From Parafrankia irregularis (GTDB lineage: Bacteria; Actinomycetota; Actinomycetes; Frankiales; Frankiaceae): DNA of 64,000 nucleotides. The stretch lies in contig NZ_FAOZ01000010.1 in NCBI RefSeq assembly GCF_001536285.1, positions 62,001-126,000 on the forward strand, given 5' to 3'. Of the stretch, positions 63,863-64,000 are shown piece after piece; position 1 is the stretch's first letter; each line of letters begins with the position of its first letter. The notes beneath the pieces were generated by a model. The model made no database searches. It had not been told where the DNA came from and saw only the letters and a program-made list of their open reading frames with translations. The translations under genes were made by a program, and so were the position numbers.

Positions 63863-64000
63863 GGCCTGGCCCTTCTCATCCGTGGCGGCTGCGTTCCCAG
63901 CCGCTGCGTTCCCGGCGGCTGCGCACGATCGCGGGCCCACCGCGCCAGGATGCCACCCCAGGGCCCGCCGCCGACCGGCCGTCGCCGTGCCCGAGCCTCG

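Overview
The window is very GC-rich actinobacterial DNA. By eye it is well above 65 percent G+C, with strong G/C at third codon positions, many GTG starts and one TTG start. The gene content (cytochromes P450, short-chain dehydrogenases, an F420-type deazaflavin oxidoreductase, a mycofactocin-style dehydrogenase, a luciferase-like oxidoreductase, a Ser/Thr kinase with WD40 repeats) fits a soil actinomycete. A member of the Frankiales is my best guess, but no marker gene in the window proves it. I see no rRNA, tRNA, CRISPR array, insertion sequence, prophage or origin.

Region 1 (57-17207) is a biosynthetic locus on the + strand. A short-chain dehydrogenase is followed by an almost gapless operon: a large synthase with an N-terminal flavin barrel, KS, AT, ACP and KR; a second synthase with KS, AT, a dehydratase-like fold and a C-terminal stretch resembling a phosphopantetheinyl transferase; a free acyl carrier protein; an alpha/beta hydrolase; a GT1 glycosyltransferase; an ABC half-transporter; and a TetR regulator. 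The KS/ACP style is that of polyunsaturated fatty acid synthases and heterocyst glycolipid synthases, not modular macrolide PKSs. The simplest reading is that a long acyl or hydroxyacyl chain is made, released, glycosylated and exported.

Region 2 (17204-24944) holds a secreted lipoprotein phospholipase A2 with LGFP-type repeats and an 8-bp-arm palindrome upstream, a tandem molybdate-binding Mop protein, a PucR regulator divergent from a methylmalonate-semialdehyde dehydrogenase plus class III aminotransferase pair (beta-alanine / beta-aminoisobutyrate type catabolism), and a small lipoprotein.

Region 3 (25026-36687) is mixed: a P450, an OmpR-type two-component system, a DUF6458 membrane protein, a decayed YCII gene whose 3' end runs into an 18-bp tandem array, two hypothetical genes, a Uma2-fold protein, a Tat-exported PhoX/DUF839 protein, a mycofactocin-type dehydrogenase and a membrane protein.

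Region 4 (36973-41378) is a two-gene unit: a repeat-stalk surface protein overlapping a membrane Ser/Thr kinase with an extracytoplasmic WD40 region.

Region 5 (41891-55646) is the most unusual part. It has five tightly coupled large genes: a PhoD-type metallophosphatase, a DUF6603 protein of 1124 residues, and three giant proteins of 893, 1282 and 521 residues with no function I can assign. A near-perfect 25-bp palindrome lies upstream of the first gene. I regard this as the best candidate for an undescribed system.

Region 6 (55727-63862) contains a DUF3298 lipoprotein, an LLM-class oxidoreductase, a deazaflavin-dependent oxidoreductase, a PPM1-type methyltransferase, a P450, a dehydrogenase, a TetR regulator and an APH-type phosphotransferase. 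The last four are all on the - strand and look like a catabolic or tailoring cluster.

A theme across the window is tandem repeats with an 18-bp period, found at five unrelated loci in both coding and non-coding DNA.
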